The notes under the pieces: model-generated
The model's input: only the letters and a program-made list of their open reading frames with translations
Database searches by the model: none
Told to the model about the DNA's origin: nothing
Program-made: the position numbers and the translations under genes
Assembly: GCA_013298325.1 (NCBI GenBank)
Contig: JAAFHJ010000239.1
Coordinates: 1-7,352 of the forward strand
Direction: 5' to 3'
From: Myxococcales bacterium
GTDB lineage: Bacteria; Myxococcota_A; Polyangia; Polyangiales; Polyangiaceae
Length of the DNA: 7,352 nt
In this document: piece after piece, positions 5,638 to 7,352 of the stretch
How the letters are laid out: every line of letters starts with the position of its first letter
How positions within the stretch are numbered: the stretch's first letter is position 1

Positions 5638-6768
5638 ATGCGCCGGTTTTCCTTTGCTTTTCTAGCCCTCTTCCTGATCGCATGCAGTTCGTCGAATGCG
5701 TCGATCCCCGTCGCCGATGCGGGGCCCCCCGACGCCGCCGAACTTCCGGACTCGCCGCTCGTCGAGACCCTCGACGGGATCCTCGCGCCCGAGTTCGAAG
5801 CGGGACGCTATTCCGGCGTGACGCTCGTTGCCGAGGATGGGCATGCGACCGGCGGTCGCGCCTATGGAATGGCGGATGAAGGGACCAAACGCCCGAATGA
5901 TGCGCAAACGATCTTCCACATCGGCTCGCTAACCAAGCAGTTTACTGCAACAGCGATCCTCCGTTTGGAGCAGGACGGTAAGCTGACAACAAAGACCCCC
6001 GTCGCCGACTTTTTTCCCGAACTGTCTCGCGCCAATCTCGCCAAAGAGAACATCGACGCGACGCTTGATGACTTGCTGACACATACCTCCGGCATCCCGC
6101 CGCTGGAGGCGACGCAAGGATTTCGGGACGGTGCCTTCCGACGTGCGTTTACCCCCGATGAACTCATCGCACTTATTAAGGATACGCCACTCGTAGCGAA
6201 GCCAGGAACGGTCTTTGCCTACTCGAATACCGGCTACCTCCTGCTTGCACGCATTGTCGAAAAGGTCTCCGGCAAGAGCTTCGAGAATTATCTCCAGGAG
6301 ACTTTTTTCCGGCCGCTCGCGATGACCGATACGACAACGATCCTGTCGAAGGATCAGAGGGACCGCGCCGCGATCGGCTATGCGACCATCTCTGGAAAAC
6401 ATCAGGCGTTGAGTCAGATGAGCGCCTTCGGAGATCCCGATCTCACCGTCGCATTTGGCGCAGGAAATCTCAAATCGACCGCCCCCGATCTCGTCACGTG
6501 GAGTCGCGCCCTCGACGGCACGCGCGTCTTGAACGAGGCGCAAAAGAAAAAACTGTGGACTCCCCGCCTCAGTTCCTACGCCTGCGGCTGGGTGGTCGAT
6601 GCAAAAGGTCAATGGCACAATGGAGCAATTTCGCCCCTCGGCTTCTACGCGCTTCTCGTGCGAACTCCGTCCTCGGGTCGCGTGACCGTGATTCTGTCCA
6701 ACTACGACTCCGACCTCCAGCCCCCGCGCCTTGAGGGGAAGCTGCTCGCCGCCGCCGAAGGGCCCTAG
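5638..6768 (+). CDS. Lipoprotein serine hydrolase, beta-lactamase/PBP class C superfamily
   Basis: The product has 376 residues. Its N-terminus is a lipoprotein signal (M-R-R, hydrophobic core, lipobox L13-I-A-C16, then S-S-S), followed by a Pro/Asp-rich spacer to about residue 40. The catalytic domain has all three superfamily motifs in order: S97-L-T-K100 (nucleophile and base), Y195-S-N197, and H327-N-G329 in the position of the KTG/HxG motif. Supporting blocks include L147-L-T-H-T-S-G152 and P189-G190 ahead of the Y-S-N motif, all typical of PF00144-type enzymes. Members include class C beta-lactamases, D-aminopeptidases, esterases and D,D-peptidases, and the sequence alone does not say which activity applies. 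It should sit in the inner or outer membrane facing the periplasm or outside. The start at 5638 gives the ideal lipoprotein signal; the ATG at 5602 would add 12 residues and is preceded only by a weak AAGTGG. It follows the SPFH gene by 83 bp with its own promoter. Confidence 0.9.
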   Translation: MRRFSFAFLALFLIACSSSNASIPVADAGPPDAAELPDSPLVETLDGILAPEFEAGRYSGVTLVAEDGHATGGRAYGMADEGTKRPNDAQTIFHIGSLTKQFTATAILRLEQDGKLTTKTPVADFFPELSRANLAKENIDATLDDLLTHTSGIPPLEATQGFRDGAFRRAFTPDELIALIKDTPLVAKPGTVFAYSNTGYLLLARIVEKVSGKSFENYLQETFFRPLAMTDTTTILSKDQRDRAAIGYATISGKHQALSQMSAFGDPDLTVAFGAGNLKSTAPDLVTWSRALDGTRVLNEAQKKKLWTPRLSSYACGWVVDAKGQWHNGAISPLGFYALLVRTPSSGRVTVILSNYDSDLQPPRLEGKLLAAAEGP

Positions 6769-6823
6769 TCGCGTTGGGTCCGAACATTCGTTCGTCTGCT
6801 TGCTTCCATCGGCGGGCCGTGGC

Positions 6824-6829
6824 AAGGAG
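6824..6829 (+). promoter_or_regulatory. Shine-Dalgarno of the small exported protein gene
   Basis: AAGGAG lies 9 nt before the ATG at 6839. It is the strongest ribosome-binding site in the window and fixes this start inside a frame that is open further upstream. A 5-bp hairpin (CGAAC at 6781-6785, GTTCG at 6790-6794) lies between it and the previous stop but lacks a T-run. Confidence 0.65.
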
Positions 6830-6838
6830 CACACACCG

Positions 6839-7342
6839 ATGGTCGGCCCTTCCTGGCGCCTCTGGCGCGCGCTTTTCGCGATGTGCGTGGCCCTTGCGGC
6901 CTTCGCCGCGACAGGCCGTGCGGATGCGTTCTCTGGGCCCGATTCGGTCGACGCGATGAGCTATCGGGTCGCCCCCGTTTCCGCAGTGCCGGAGCCCCAG
7001 AAGGCAGAGGCGCCGCCGCAAGCCTCTGAAGGGATTGCGTTTCGCTGCGATGCGCGCGGCGCGATCACGATTGCCCCGACGGTCCGTTTGGAGTTCGGAA
7101 AAGCAAGCGTCACGGCCGCGGCCGACGAGTGCGTGGTCCGCTGCGAAGGCGGCTCCTGGGAACGCCCCCAAGACCGGCCGGCATCACCGCCTGCGGGCGA
7201 CAACTTTGCCGCGACGTTCGGAGCCCTTCCGAGCGTCGTTTCCGCAAGCTGGGTGCCCGCAGTTCCGGCGGAGGCGGTTGGCCTCGGCGACGGTGCGAAT
7301 GCAGCGCGCGGCCTCGAGCGCCCGCCGCGCCCGTTGGTTTGA
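6839..7342 (+). CDS. Small exported protein of unknown function
   Basis: The product has 167 residues. The N-terminus is a Sec signal peptide: R7 and R10, a hydrophobic core at about 11-25, and a likely cleavage after A28-D-A30. The mature part starts with a Pro/Ala/Glu-rich stretch (about 44-64), then a small region with three cysteines (C70, C98, C102) around predicted beta-strands (I76-T-I-A-P, V82-R-L-E-F), then a low-complexity Ala/Pro tail ending P-P-R-P-L-V. The C98-x-x-x-C102 spacing could be a disulfide or a metal site; it is not the CxxCH of cytochrome c. I recognise no family. It begins 70 bp after the serine hydrolase stop and may share its transcript. The window ends 10 bp after its stop, so its downstream partners are unseen. 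A real gene is likely given the signal peptide, ribosome-binding site and coding length. Confidence 0.65.
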   Translation: MVGPSWRLWRALFAMCVALAAFAATGRADAFSGPDSVDAMSYRVAPVSAVPEPQKAEAPPQASEGIAFRCDARGAITIAPTVRLEFGKASVTAAADECVVRCEGGSWERPQDRPASPPAGDNFAATFGALPSVVSASWVPAVPAEAVGLGDGANAARGLERPPRPLV

Positions 7343-7352
7343 GCGTCTCGCT

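Noticed and set aside
6781..6794. CGAAC-ATTC-GTTCG hairpin after the serine hydrolase as a terminator
   Set aside because: A 5-bp stem with no T-run; mentioned only with the downstream ribosome-binding site.
5929..6834. 301-codon minus-strand frame opposite the serine hydrolase
   Set aside because: Long antisense frames are common in GC-rich DNA. The plus strand carries all catalytic motifs, and this translation has no recognisable features.

Overview
This window is a stretch of GC-rich bacterial chromosome (about 60% GC by eye) holding seven protein-coding genes, one of them cut by the left edge. I see no RNA gene, insertion sequence, CRISPR array, prophage or plasmid function. The protein styles point to a myxobacterium or relative (Myxococcota, possibly Polyangia). 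The signs are a membrane-anchored protein with a C-terminal AgmX/PglI-like (TonB-like) tail domain, lipoproteins with short signal peptides, Ala/Pro-rich linkers and a high share of envelope proteins. This placement is inference, because the window holds no phylogenetic marker.

Left block (1-2016, minus strand): a single-pass protein with an AgmX/PglI-type C-terminal domain is followed 53 bp downstream by a multi-spanning GT-C-type (family 39-like) glycosyltransferase whose C-terminus lies outside the window. They probably form one transcription unit. A 200 bp divergent region (2017-2216) separates them from a plus-strand lipoprotein made of two degenerate cupin-like halves (2217-3014). That gene converges, with a 19 bp gap, on a minus-strand gene for a probable tail-anchored membrane protein of unknown function (3034-3825).

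Right block (3920-7342, all plus strand): a cytosolic glutathione S-transferase, an SPFH/band 7 (stomatin-like) membrane scaffold, a lipoprotein serine hydrolase of the beta-lactamase/PBP class C superfamily, and a small exported protein of unknown function. GST and SPFH are 42 bp apart. A GC-rich hairpin follows SPFH, and the serine hydrolase then has its own good promoter.

The most interesting regulatory signal is a split in how genes appear to start. Three genes have a Shine-Dalgarno sequence. Four genes have none but carry a -10-like hexamer (three of them with an extended TGN) ending 6-9 nt before the start codon, as expected for leaderless transcripts. I found no convincing new multi-gene system. 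Five or six of the seven products act at or in the envelope, and several contain domains without assigned function.
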